This document shows positions 43,397-51,715 of a DNA stretch of 64,000 nt, piece by piece. A model generated the notes under the pieces. The model was not told the DNA's origin, did not search any database, and saw only the letters and a program-made list of their open reading frames with translations. A program made the position numbers and the translations under genes. Numbering within the stretch: the stretch's first letter is position 1; each line of letters begins with the position of its first letter. The stretch covers positions 7,511-71,510 of the forward strand of contig CATVXH010000011.1 of assembly GCA_958347955.1 (NCBI GenBank). Direction: 5' to 3'. The DNA is from an uncultured Sutterella sp. Its GTDB lineage: Bacteria; Pseudomonadota; Gammaproteobacteria; Burkholderiales; Burkholderiaceae_F.

Positions 43397-43918
43397 ATAG
43401 CTCAAGAACGTACGCACCGAATCAATCGTGAGATTCGAGTGCCTGAAATTCGTCTGACGGGTGTCGACGGCACCCAAATCGGTATTGTGCGCACCTCCGA
43501 AGCTTTGGCCATGGCCGAAGAGGCCGGAGTGGATTTGGTGGAAGTGGCTGCCAAGGCCAACCCTCCTGTGTGTCGCTTGATGGATTACGGCAAGTTCCGC
43601 TATCAGGAACAAAAGCGCCAACAGGAAATGAAGGCCAAGCAAAAGGTCATCCAGGTCAAGGAAGTGAAATTCCGTCCTGCCACCGACGAAAATGACTATC
43701 AAACGAAGCTTCGCGCCCTCATCCGTTTCTTGGGTGACGGCAATAAGGCTAAGGTGACGCTTCGTTACCGCGGTCGCGAAATGGCCCATCAGGATTTAGG
43801 CCAGGATGTGTTCACGCGAATCCGCGAAGATCTGGCTGAAATCGCTCAAGTGGAGCAATTCCCGAAACTTGAGGGACGCCAGATGATTATGGTACTTGCG
43901 CCTAAGCGTAAAAAGTAA
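43397..43918 (+). CDS. infC: Translation initiation factor IF-3, non-standard start codon
   Basis: IF-3 blocks subunit joining and proofreads start codons in 30S initiation. Residues MAQERTHRINREIRVPEIRLTG (listed in part) match the IF-3 N-terminus only if translation starts at ATA 43397, or at ATC 43394. AGGAG (43385-43389) lies 7 nt before the ATA. There is an in-frame TGA at 43376 and no ATG, GTG or TTG between it and the GTG at 43439, which would cut off the conserved RINxEIR block. In E. coli infC starts at AUU and IF-3 thereby represses itself; the same logic is inferred here. The C-domain has KFRPATDENDYQTKLR and GREMAHQDLG. Length is 173 residues. Confidence 0.95.
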   Translation: MAQERTHRINREIRVPEIRLTGVDGTQIGIVRTSEALAMAEEAGVDLVEVAAKANPPVCRLMDYGKFRYQEQKRQQEMKAKQKVIQVKEVKFRPATDENDYQTKLRALIRFLGDGNKAKVTLRYRGREMAHQDLGQDVFTRIREDLAEIAQVEQFPKLEGRQMIMVLAPKRKK

Positions 43919-43936
43919 TAAAATCCGCAATTTTGG

Positions 43937-44008
43937 AACCGAGCCATTCTTTTTAGAGTCCCTCGAGGCCTCGTTTTTTGTCTCGATAAGGTGAAATGGG
44001 GCTCGGTT
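43937..44008 (+). promoter_or_regulatory. Long-range stem in the infC-rpmI spacer, possible L20 leader
   Basis: AACCGAGCC (43937-43945) pairs perfectly with GGCTCGGTT (44000-44008) and can extend inward (ATT with AAT). A smaller hairpin CGAGGCCTCG lies within. The 176-nt gap before rpmI is large for a ribosomal protein operon. In E. coli and Bacillus, ribosomal protein L20 represses rpmI-rplT through a structured mRNA in this place, so this stem is a candidate for the same control. Confidence 0.45.
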
Positions 44009-44094
44009 GATAACAAGTGAGATCCGGCCGACAAGTCTTGCGCGGGGTGCGTAAGCGCCGGTGATCATCTAATAACAAAAGGAAATCGGTCAAA

Positions 44095-44292
44095 ATGCCG
44101 AAGATGAAAACGAAGAAGGCTGCCTCCAAGCGCTTTAAGGTGCGTTCCGGCGGCTCCATTAAACGTGCTCACGCCACCAAGCGTCACATTCTTTCCCATC
44201 GTACGACGAAGAACAAGCGTCATTTGCGCGGAATGGTCACCATTCACGACTCTGACAGCAAGTCCATCCATCGTATGTTGCCCTACGCTTAA
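44095..44292 (+). CDS. rpmI: 50S ribosomal protein L35
   Basis: A 65-residue, strongly basic ribosomal protein. MPKMKTKKAASKRFKVRSGG and the closing HRMLPYA are typical of bacterial L35. A ribosome site AAAAGGAAA precedes the ATG, and rplT follows after 16 nt, giving the universal rpmI-rplT pair. Expression is likely coupled to rplT and controlled through the structured region between infC and rpmI. Confidence 0.97.
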   Translation: MPKMKTKKAASKRFKVRSGGSIKRAHATKRHILSHRTTKNKRHLRGMVTIHDSDSKSIHRMLPYA

Positions 44293-44308
44293 TTAACAGG
44301 AGAGAAAG

Positions 44309-44659
44309 ATGCCCAGAGTAAAACGTGGTGTAACCGCTCGTGCTCGTCATAAGAAGATCTTGAAGCTCTCCAAGGGTTTCATCCTTCGTCGCAACAATGT
44401 TTTCCGCGTTGCCAAGCAAGCGGTGATGAAGGCCGGTCAATACGCTTATCGTGACCGCCGCAACAAGAAGCGCGTGTTCCGTCGCTTGTGGATCGCTCGT
44501 ATCAATGCCGGCGCTCGCGCCAACGGCATGACCTACAGCGTGTTCATGAACGGCTTGAAGAAGGCTAACATCGCTTTGGACCGCAAGGTTCTTTCCGATA
44601 TGGCTATCTTCGACAAGGCCGGCTTTGCCAGCCTCGTGGAAAAGGTGAAAAGCCTCTAA
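44309..44659 (+). CDS. rplT: 50S ribosomal protein L20
   Basis: A 116-residue ribosomal protein needed for early 50S assembly and, in several bacteria, the repressor of its own operon. MPRVKRGVTARARHKKILK and RLWIARINAGARANGMTYS are invariant family blocks. The AGGAGAG ribosome site lies 6-8 nt upstream. In many bacteria pheS-pheT follow; here a terminator and gltX follow instead. Confidence 0.97.
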   Translation: MPRVKRGVTARARHKKILKLSKGFILRRNNVFRVAKQAVMKAGQYAYRDRRNKKRVFRRLWIARINAGARANGMTYSVFMNGLKKANIALDRKVLSDMAIFDKAGFASLVEKVKSL

Positions 44660-44682
44660 TTCGTTCTGAAACGAATATTGTT

Positions 44683-44720
44683 AAAAAGAGCCGCAAGCCT
44701 TTGAGCTTTCGGCTCTTTTT
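44683..44720 (+). terminator. Intrinsic terminator of infC-rpmI-rplT
   Basis: AAAAAGAGCCG (44683-44693) pairs with CGGCTCTTTTT (44710-44720) around a 16-nt loop; the 3' arm supplies the T-tract. A smaller stem TTCGTT/AACGAA lies just upstream. Confidence 0.85.
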
Positions 44721-44780
44721 TAATCCGCACTTTTCTGCCCTGCTGACAATGTTCAGTGTTGTCCCCATCTTTTCCCTAAA

Positions 44781-44815
44781 TTATCCACAACCTTGTTCAC
44801 AATTTTTGTGGAAAA
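44781..44815. promoter_or_regulatory. Cluster of three DnaA-box-like sites upstream of gltX
   Basis: TTATCCACA (44781-44789) is a perfect consensus DnaA box. TTGTTCACA (44793-44801) fits TTNTNCACA on the same strand, and TTTTCCACA lies on the opposite strand (44807-44815). They fall in the 203-bp gap between the rplT terminator and gltX, where the gltX promoter should be. DnaA-dependent control of gltX or a DnaA-titrating site is possible. Confidence 0.45.
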
Positions 44816-44923
44816 ACACACAGGATTTCGACCGCTCAATTAAATATTCAGTTCGCGTTTGTGGAATTAAAAAGAGGGATGTCTTAAAATCGTTGAATTC
44901 TGATTTTATTTCTGTGTTGAAAA

Positions 44924-46333
44924 ATGAAAGAAATTCGTACTCGTATCGCACCGTCTCCGACAGGGATGATGCACTTGGGCACCGCCCGCACGGCCATTTA
45001 TTGCTGGGCATATGCCCGCCACTTTGTGGGCGGCAAGTTCCTGCTTCGCATTGAAGACACAGACCAAGAACGCTCCACTCAGGAGGCCGTCGATGTCATC
45101 ATCAACGGCATGAAGTGGCTTGAGCTCGATTACGATGAAGGCCCCGTTTACCAAATGGACCGCTTGAACCGCTATAAGGAAGTGGTCGATATGATGTTGG
45201 AAAAGGGCTTGGCTTATAAGTGCTACGCGACCAAGGAAGAGTTGGAAGCCTTGCGTGAAGAGCAGATGGCCAAAAAGATTAAGCCCCGCTATGACGGTCG
45301 CTGGCGTCCTGAAAACTGTGTCGGTCGTCCGATTCCCGAAGGTGTTACACCTGTGATTCGTTTCCGCAATCCCGACACCGGCACGGTCAGTTGGGACGAT
45401 ATGGTCTATGGCACCATTTCTTTCGAAAACACCGAATTGGACGATTTGGTCATTATGCGCGGTGACGGTATTCCGACGTATAACTTCGCCGTGGTGGTTG
45501 ATGATATCGACATGAAGGTCAGTCACGTGGTGCGTGGCGCTGACCACATCAATAACACTCCGCGTCAGATTAATCTTTATAAGGCCCTTGGAGCGGAAGT
45601 GCCGGAATTCGCTCACTTGCCTTTGATCAACGGACCGGATAACCGCAAGTTGAGTAAGCGCAACGGTGACGCGAGCGTGATGGACTACGAAAAGAAGGGC
45701 TATTTGCCCGAGGCGCTTGTCAACTATTTGGCTCGCTTGGGTTGGGGTCACGGCAATGATGAAAAATTCACCAAGGCTCAATTGGCCGAGTGGTTCGATC
45801 TTCGTCACTGCTCGAAGTCGCCTGCTTGCTTGGATCCGAAGAAACTCAATCACTTAAACCACCTCTATATCGCTGAGGCCGACAACGACCGTTTGGCCCG
45901 TTTGGTGCGCCCGCGCATTGAAGCCCGCGGCGGTGTGATTGACGGCCATGCGGATTTGGCCCGCGTGATGGAAATTACCAAGCAACGTCCGGAAACGCTT
46001 GAAGCGTTGGCTGACAATTGCATGATTTTCTACCGTCCGCTCAAGCGCGACGAAGCCCTTGTCCGCGAGGTGCTTGCCAATGAACAAAGCCTTGCCGCGG
46101 TGAAACTTTTCCTTGAAAGAGCAAGAAATGTTGAGGAATGGACGGCCGAAAATATTTATGGTGTCTTAAAAGGCATCATGGATGAAATGGGCATCAAGAT
46201 GCCGGTCGTTGCCGTGCCCATCCGCGTGCTTGTTTTCGGTGAAAAGATTTCGCCTGTCTTTGATAAGACTCTTGAACTTTTCGGTAAAGACACCGTGATT
46301 GCCAATATCGAAAGCGGTCTCAACCTGATCTGA
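44924..46333 (+). CDS. gltX: Glutamyl-tRNA synthetase
   Basis: Class I synthetase charging tRNA-Glu, 469 residues, also feeding tetrapyrrole synthesis if the C5 pathway is used. The HIGH-type motif is in RIAPSPTGMMHLGTARTA (start at about residue 6), the KMSKS-type motif is KLSKR at residues 242-246, and RIEDTDQERS is the family's third signature. The anticodon-binding helical domain covers about 320-469. The ATG at 44924 places the motif at the normal distance from the N-terminus. DnaA-type boxes lie 110-145 bp upstream. A terminator follows. Confidence 0.96.
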   Translation: MKEIRTRIAPSPTGMMHLGTARTAIYCWAYARHFVGGKFLLRIEDTDQERSTQEAVDVIINGMKWLELDYDEGPVYQMDRLNRYKEVVDMMLEKGLAYKCYATKEELEALREEQMAKKIKPRYDGRWRPENCVGRPIPEGVTPVIRFRNPDTGTVSWDDMVYGTISFENTELDDLVIMRGDGIPTYNFAVVVDDIDMKVSHVVRGADHINNTPRQINLYKALGAEVPEFAHLPLINGPDNRKLSKRNGDASVMDYEKKGYLPEALVNYLARLGWGHGNDEKFTKAQLAEWFDLRHCSKSPACLDPKKLNHLNHLYIAEADNDRLARLVRPRIEARGGVIDGHADLARVMEITKQRPETLEALADNCMIFYRPLKRDEALVREVLANEQSLAAVKLFLERARNVEEWTAENIYGVLKGIMDEMGIKMPVVAVPIRVLVFGEKISPVFDKTLELFGKDTVIANIESGLNLI

Positions 46334-46369
46334 TTTTCAAGCAGATTAAAAAGTTCATCTGATTGATAA

Positions 46370-46407
46370 AATCCCCAATTCTTGGATAAAGAGTTGGGGA
46401 TTGTTTT
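46370..46407 (+). terminator. Intrinsic terminator of gltX
   Basis: AATCCCCAA (46370-46378) pairs with TTGGGGATT (46394-46402), followed by GTTTT. It lies between convergent genes, but the T-run favours the plus strand. Confidence 0.8.
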
Positions 46408-46448
46408 AGGTAGCCCAAAAGAATCGGTCAAACAGATCCATTTTGCGT

Positions 46449-47222
46449 TTAGCGGCTTTTAAAAAATCGTCTTCCGTTATCATCGGCGCGGGTGACAATG
46501 CCTTCTTCTTCCATCGCCGCAAGAAGCGCCCGCGCTCGTGCTTCATCGATTCTTAAACGATTTTGCATCGCCAGCACCGTTTGCTTCTCATCGAGCACCA
46601 AAAGCGCCCGGGCGGCGGTAAAAAGAGCGTCGCCCGATTCGTTCAGATTAAAGCCCGCGTCTTCAAAAGCTTCGCGCACCGGGGCGCTCAAGCTTCTGAC
46701 ATAATCGTCCGTCGTGTTTTTCGAGGGAGTCGGCAATACGAGTATTCGCGCATGCTCAAACTTTTGTTCAAGCGCCTTAAGCCGCATGGTGGTGATGCGC
46801 CTGGCAGGCCCCTTGGCTTTTCCGATCACGGCGGTAATGCGCGGGGCGAGATCCGGTGAGGCCATTGCTTCATAAAGGTAGGCGCTTAAAACAAGAATGA
46901 CTTTAGGCCGGAGTTTTTCTATGGTCTCGATGACTCGTTGTCCGTTTCGCTCATAGTATTTGACAGTCTGAGGTCCGTGCAATTCTTCGGGTATTGAGTC
47001 ACACCAGACGACTTCAGTGGTAAGCGACTCGAGATGGTTGGGATTTGACGTTGACCCCGAGAGCGAAATTCCCCAAATACCAAACCATTTCACCAGCGCG
47101 TCGCGGATTTTGCCCTGTTTGGCGCGAGGGTCAAAATAGTGCGAGTTTAATTTACCGACAGCTCCCTGATCGGGTAATGTGACGATTAACAGTCCGCTTT
47201 GCGCAAGCGCTTCATCACTCAT
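46449..47222 (-). CDS. Unknown protein with a C-terminal FtsK-gamma-like winged helix
   Basis: A 257-residue cytoplasmic protein. The C-terminal 60 residues (DALFTAARALLVLDEKQTVLA... then RLRIDEARARALLAAMEEEGIV) closely resemble the FtsK gamma domain, which in FtsK binds KOPS/SRS DNA next to dif. The N-terminal 180 residues look like an alpha/beta domain: VVWCDSIPEELHGP, then IEKLRPKVILVLSAYLYEAM and ILVLPTPSKNTTDD, an order recalling uracil-DNA glycosylase-fold proteins (the usual HPS being TPS here). That second point is weak. There is no ATPase motor, so it is not FtsK. The start overlaps the end of the large activase gene by 8 nt, so the two are translationally coupled. Confidence 0.6.
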   Translation of the reverse strand: MSDEALAQSGLLIVTLPDQGAVGKLNSHYFDPRAKQGKIRDALVKWFGIWGISLSGSTSNPNHLESLTTEVVWCDSIPEELHGPQTVKYYERNGQRVIETIEKLRPKVILVLSAYLYEAMASPDLAPRITAVIGKAKGPARRITTMRLKALEQKFEHARILVLPTPSKNTTDDYVRSLSAPVREAFEDAGFNLNESGDALFTAARALLVLDEKQTVLAMQNRLRIDEARARALLAAMEEEGIVTRADDNGRRFFKSR

Positions 47223-50200
47223 TGGTGTCTCCCGTTTGTGGTTTTTCGGTTTGATTGGCTCGGGCCTGCGCCATAAAAAGTTTCAAGCGGTTCGTGAAGT
47301 TGGCATGAGACGAGCCCGCTTCAAAGTCTATCGCGCAGAGGTTGGCTGTGGGATAAATTTTCCGCAGCACGCGCATCACCCCTTTGCCGGTAATATGGTT
47401 GGGCAGACAGGCAAAAGGCTGCAAACACAGAATGTTCGTGGCGCCGGTTTCGAGAAACTCCACCATCTCGGCTGTTAGGAGCCATCCTTCGCCCGCCTGT
47501 TGGGCCGGTGACATAAGGTTATTGAGCCGATCCAAGTGCGCCTGAAGCGTCGCCATCGGTTTGAAACCGGCGGCAATGAGCGCTTTATTGGCGATATGTC
47601 GCACAGATTCAAAGTATTGGAGCAAAAGGTGCGAAGCGAGCGCGTTCATCTTCGGCCCTTTTAGGGCCTTGGCCTGAAAGATCGGATCGTAGAGACAGTA
47701 AAGCAGAAAACTGGAAATGTCACCGAGTTGCGGTTCTGCACCTTCGGCAAAAAGTTCCTCCAAAATATTGAGATTAGCTTGCGGATGGTATTTGAGCAAA
47801 ATTTCGCCCACGATGCCCACTTTGGGCTTTTTCTCACCGGTGAGTTCAACCGCGGCAAATTCACGCGCCATTTGCTCGGCGTTCAGAGCAAAAGTTTTCC
47901 GTCCTTTATCCACATCCCGGCAGGAGATTTCCTGCCACTTTTGAAGCAATTTTTGCGCGCTTCCCGCCGTCTTTTCATAAGAGCGCGTTTGCAAATAAAG
48001 TTTCTGCAAAAGATCACCATAGAGCACCCCCATCACGATCCTGCTGATGCCTTTTAAGCCCAAAGGCATGTGCTCGGTGCCGCTGATGTTATGTGTGGAG
48101 ATGGTTACCACGGGCAGATCCTGCATATCAAGGTCATTGAGCGCCCATTTAAGAAGTGTCGCGTAATTGGTGGCGCGGCAAGGTCCGCACGTTTGCGCCA
48201 AAAGAAGCGCGCTGGTGTTTTTATCAAAGTCGGGACTGGTGACCGTGTCCAGAAGTTGGCCGATGACAACAATGGCCGGATAGCAGGCGTCATTGTTGAC
48301 GTAGCGAAGACCCAGCTGAATGGCTTCGGGTCTAACTGACGGCAAAAGCTTCACCCGGTAACCCAGCGTGTTTAAGGCACTCGTTAATATCGGGAAATGA
48401 ATGGGAGCCATCTGAGGCACGTAGATTGTCTGCACACGCTTCAGATCAATAGTTTTTTCAGCAGGCTTTCTGTGGAAAATAATCGGTGCTTCCGCAGGAG
48501 AGGATTTCAAATTTCGACGGTCGCTGACTGCGGCAAAGAGAGAACGCAGGCGGATGCGCGCCGCACCCAAAGTGTCACCCTCATCAATTTTCAGCATTGT
48601 GTAGAGCTTTCCGGTGGGCTCCAGAATCCGTCGGATTTGCTCGGAGGTGATGGCATCGAGTCCGCAGCCGAAACTGACAAGCTGCACCAATTCCGCCCAC
48701 GGTTTACTTTCGACGAGTTGGGCGGCCCGGTATAAACGGCTGTGGAAGGTCCACTGATCGATCACATCCAGCGCTGTGGTGTCGGGGGACAAATGAGCGA
48801 TTGAATCCTCGGTGACAATGTCCACGCCCATTGACGCAATCAGCGTGCAAATGCCGTGATTGACCAAGGGGTCCATGTGATAGGGGTGTGAGGCGATGAC
48901 CACAAGGGGAGATCTTGAAACCTCGTGCTCGCGCCAACATTGTTCACCCATTTGGCGAAGTTGTCTTTGATAGGTTTTTTGCGCGACCTCGGCCGAGGCC
49001 ACCGCCTCTTTGATTTCGGAAGGGGCAATTTCGGGGAAGGCTTCCTTAACCGCTTTTTCGACGGTTTGTCCTTCATTTAAATCGACAAAAGGCGTCAGAA
49101 GCCGAGTTTCAGGGTGCGTGCATTCAAAATTGAGTTTAAGCGCTTCGGGATAACCGCCCACGACCGGGCAGGCGTAGCGGCCGGGCACGTGCGTGAAATT
49201 TGTGCGCTCTTTCGGCACGCACGGCAGCCATATGCGATTGACGCCTTTTTTGGCGAGCCAAGTGACATGACCGTGAGAGAGCTTCGCGGGCAAGCAAAGA
49301 CTTTGTGAGGGAATGCTCTCGATTCCGAGTCCGGCGATGTAGTGATCCGAATAGGGGGAGAGTTCTACATGAAAGCCCAGTTTAGTAAAAAGGGCATGCC
49401 AATACGGATAGTGCTCGTAGATATTGAGCACCCGCGCGATGCCGATCGTGCCGCGCGGGGCCGCTTCTTCTGTCAGCACCTCTCGGTTAAAGAGAAGGTT
49501 TAATTTACGGTCAATGAAATGTTCCTGAGTTTTTCCCTCGATGCTTTTTAACGCAAAGTCGCAGCGGTTTCCGCTCACGTGTTTTTGGCCGCTTGCGAAA
49601 CGGTGCAGTGTCAGCAAGCAATGGTTGTTGCAGCTTTTGCAGCGAAATTCCGTTGTCTTGACATCGGATAAATCAAGCGCTTTTTCACTTAAATCGACCT
49701 CGGCGGTCTCCGGCGTCGTACGCTCTTTGGCGATAAGCGCCGCGCCGTAAGCGCCCATCAGCCCGGAAATATCCGGTCGAATGACCTCGCGGCCGATATA
49801 AAGCTCAAAAGCGCGCAAAATGGCGTCGTTTAAAAATGTGCCGCCCTGCACCAAAACGTGTTCGCCCAGTTGTTTGGTGTCGGCGATGCGCAATACTTTA
49901 TGCAAGGCATTTAAAACAATGGAGTGGCAAAGCCCCGCGGCTATATCGGCCACGGTGGCGCCCGCGCTTTGCGCCTGTTTGACCTTTGAATTCATAAAGA
50001 CCGTGCAGCGGGTGCCTAAATCGCACGGATTTTTCGCGTGCAATGCATTGTCAACAAAATCGGAAAGAGACAAGCCCAACTGTTTGGCGTAAGTCTCAAT
50101 AAACGAACCGCAGCCCGAAGAGCACGCTTCGTTAAGCTTCACATCGGATATGGCGCCGTTTGTGACTTTCAGGCACTTCATGTCCTGACCGCCGATATCG

Positions 50201-51471
50201 ATCACATAGCTTGTTTGCGGATCAAAAGCCACGGCCGCTCGTTGATGTGCGAGTGTTTCGACTTCGTTAAATTGACTGCCTAAGGCGGCCTGAGCGAGAC
50301 TGGCTCCGTAGCCCGTTGTGCAGATTGCGCGGATTTTTGCGCCTTCGGGCACCATGGCGTTGAGTTTGAGCACCGTTGGAATGAGTTTTGGCAACGGATC
50401 GCCCTCGTTGTGGCTGTACCAACTTTGCAAAATCGCACCATTGGAGTCAATTAATGCGAGTTTGACCGTGGTGCTTCCCAGGTCAATACCCAGGAAAAGA
50501 TCGCCTGTTGCATCGCTGAGGCATCCGTTTTTTGCCCGATGCTGGGCGTGGCGCGCTCTAAAAGCCTCAAGCTCTGCCTCATCTTTGAAAAACGGGGGAA
50601 TGTGTCCGCTGTCGCTTTTGATTGTATCGATAGGTTCAATCGTTTCAATGAAGTCATCAAGCGTGCGCTCGCAGTGGCGCGGTTGAGTGAACGCGTCAAG
50701 CGCGGCACCGTAAGCCACGGCGTATTGGGCATTGTCAAAGTGCTCAAACACTGTGCCTTCGGCTTTTAACTTTCGTTCAAAAGCGGCCGTCAATTCCGAT
50801 AAAAAGTGCAGCGGTCCGCCCAAAAACGCCACCCGGCCTGCGATCGGTCGTCCGCAGGCCAAACCGCTGATTGCTTGGTCGGCCACAGCCTCAAAGATGC
50901 TGCGGGCGATCTCCTCACGGCAGACCGCATTGTTAAGAAGCGCCACCACGTCCGTTTTGGCAAACACTCCGCAGCGCGAAGCAATCGGATGACTGCGTTT
51001 GGCCTTTTTAGCCAATTCATTTAAACCCACGGGATCTGTGTCAAGAAGCGAGGCCATTTGATCGATGAAAGCGCCTGTGCCGCCCGCGCACGCTTCATTC
51101 ATCCGCAGCTCGACCCCTTGAGTGAGATAAATGATTTTGGCGTCTTCGCCACCAAGTTCCACCGCCGCGTCCAAAAGGGGATCGTTTGCGCGAAGGAATG
51201 CGCCCGCGGCCACAACCTCTTGCACAAAACCGACATCGGCGATGTTGGCCAGAACCAAAGCGCCTGAGCCCGACAAACGGACAGCGGCATTGCCGCAATC
51301 GCATTGTCGGCGTAAATCGGCGAGCAGTTTTTTTAATGTGGGAACAACAGCGCTCTTGTGACGCACGTAATGTGAGGCGATAATTTGGCGCTCGGCATTA
51401 ACGAGCGCGTACTTCACAGTGGTAGAACCGATATCGATGCCCAGGGACAAACAGGCGTTTTTAGGTTGCAT
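47215..51471 (-). CDS. Giant 2-hydroxyacyl-CoA dehydratase activase-related protein
   Basis: A 1418-residue fusion. Two BcrA/BadF/HgdC-type ASKHA ATPase domains open it: the first at about 1-265 (LGIDIGSTTVKYALV, then the cluster-type NEACAGGTGAF), the second at about 325-585 (LGIDLGSTTVKLALI, then NEACSSGCGSF). A DUF2229-type segment follows (about 650-900), and the last third resembles HgdB-like or activase-associated domains with many cysteines (TCGPCRATNYATLL). Activases of this type use ATP and a [4Fe-4S] cluster to inject electrons into dehydratases. This all-in-one version is widespread in anaerobes but has no established substrate. ATG 51471 is the likely start; an earlier TTG adds nine residues. 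It is followed by the FtsK-gamma-tailed gene. Confidence 0.85.
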   Translation of the reverse strand: MQPKNACLSLGIDIGSTTVKYALVNAERQIIASHYVRHKSAVVPTLKKLLADLRRQCDCGNAAVRLSGSGALVLANIADVGFVQEVVAAGAFLRANDPLLDAAVELGGEDAKIIYLTQGVELRMNEACAGGTGAFIDQMASLLDTDPVGLNELAKKAKRSHPIASRCGVFAKTDVVALLNNAVCREEIARSIFEAVADQAISGLACGRPIAGRVAFLGGPLHFLSELTAAFERKLKAEGTVFEHFDNAQYAVAYGAALDAFTQPRHCERTLDDFIETIEPIDTIKSDSGHIPPFFKDEAELEAFRARHAQHRAKNGCLSDATGDLFLGIDLGSTTVKLALIDSNGAILQSWYSHNEGDPLPKLIPTVLKLNAMVPEGAKIRAICTTGYGASLAQAALGSQFNEVETLAHQRAAVAFDPQTSYVIDIGGQDMKCLKVTNGAISDVKLNEACSSGCGSFIETYAKQLGLSLSDFVDNALHAKNPCDLGTRCTVFMNSKVKQAQSAGATVADIAAGLCHSIVLNALHKVLRIADTKQLGEHVLVQGGTFLNDAILRAFELYIGREVIRPDISGLMGAYGAALIAKERTTPETAEVDLSEKALDLSDVKTTEFRCKSCNNHCLLTLHRFASGQKHVSGNRCDFALKSIEGKTQEHFIDRKLNLLFNREVLTEEAAPRGTIGIARVLNIYEHYPYWHALFTKLGFHVELSPYSDHYIAGLGIESIPSQSLCLPAKLSHGHVTWLAKKGVNRIWLPCVPKERTNFTHVPGRYACPVVGGYPEALKLNFECTHPETRLLTPFVDLNEGQTVEKAVKEAFPEIAPSEIKEAVASAEVAQKTYQRQLRQMGEQCWREHEVSRSPLVVIASHPYHMDPLVNHGICTLIASMGVDIVTEDSIAHLSPDTTALDVIDQWTFHSRLYRAAQLVESKPWAELVQLVSFGCGLDAITSEQIRRILEPTGKLYTMLKIDEGDTLGAARIRLRSLFAAVSDRRNLKSSPAEAPIIFHRKPAEKTIDLKRVQTIYVPQMAPIHFPILTSALNTLGYRVKLLPSVRPEAIQLGLRYVNNDACYPAIVVIGQLLDTVTSPDFDKNTSALLLAQTCGPCRATNYATLLKWALNDLDMQDLPVVTISTHNISGTEHMPLGLKGISRIVMGVLYGDLLQKLYLQTRSYEKTAGSAQKLLQKWQEISCRDVDKGRKTFALNAEQMAREFAAVELTGEKKPKVGIVGEILLKYHPQANLNILEELFAEGAEPQLGDISSFLLYCLYDPIFQAKALKGPKMNALASHLLLQYFESVRHIANKALIAAGFKPMATLQAHLDRLNNLMSPAQQAGEGWLLTAEMVEFLETGATNILCLQPFACLPNHITGKGVMRVLRKIYPTANLCAIDFEAGSSHANFTNRLKLFMAQARANQTEKPQTGDTNE

Positions 51472-51657
51472 AAAACATCTGAGGTAAAAACACAACAAAA
51501 AAAGACCCTCCCGCTTGCTACCGGCGGGCTGTGGCGGATCCTATTCAATTCTTATTCTATCCAATTAAAAATGCCTTGCACTGCCTATTATTTCAGCAAA
51601 TTGTAAAGCGAGTCAGTTATAAACGAACTGAAAAATTTAAACTAGACTTTTTTTAAC

Positions 51658-51692
51658 AAAAAAATCCCGAAAGGCTTGATCCTTTCGGGATT
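51658..51692 (-). terminator. Intrinsic terminator of the TPR-ppiA-ppiB operon
   Basis: AATCCCGAAAGG (51663-51674) pairs with CCTTTCGGGATT (51681-51692). On the minus strand seven T follow, then AT-rich DNA. It lies 24 bp after the ppiB stop. Confidence 0.88.
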
Positions 51693-51715
51693 GGTTTCAG
51701 AGGATAAAAAGAGGA

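Noticed and set aside
43439..43918. infC starting at GTG 43439
   Set aside because: It would remove the conserved RINREIR block that IF-3 uses to bind the 30S subunit, and it lacks a ribosome site.
44781..44815. DnaA boxes as a chromosomal origin
   Set aside because: Only three boxes, no AT-rich unwinding region and no dnaA/dnaN/parAB/rpmH context.
44701..45054. 117-codon frame spanning the rplT terminator and gltX start
   Set aside because: It runs through an intrinsic terminator and out of frame into gltX. No family resemblance.
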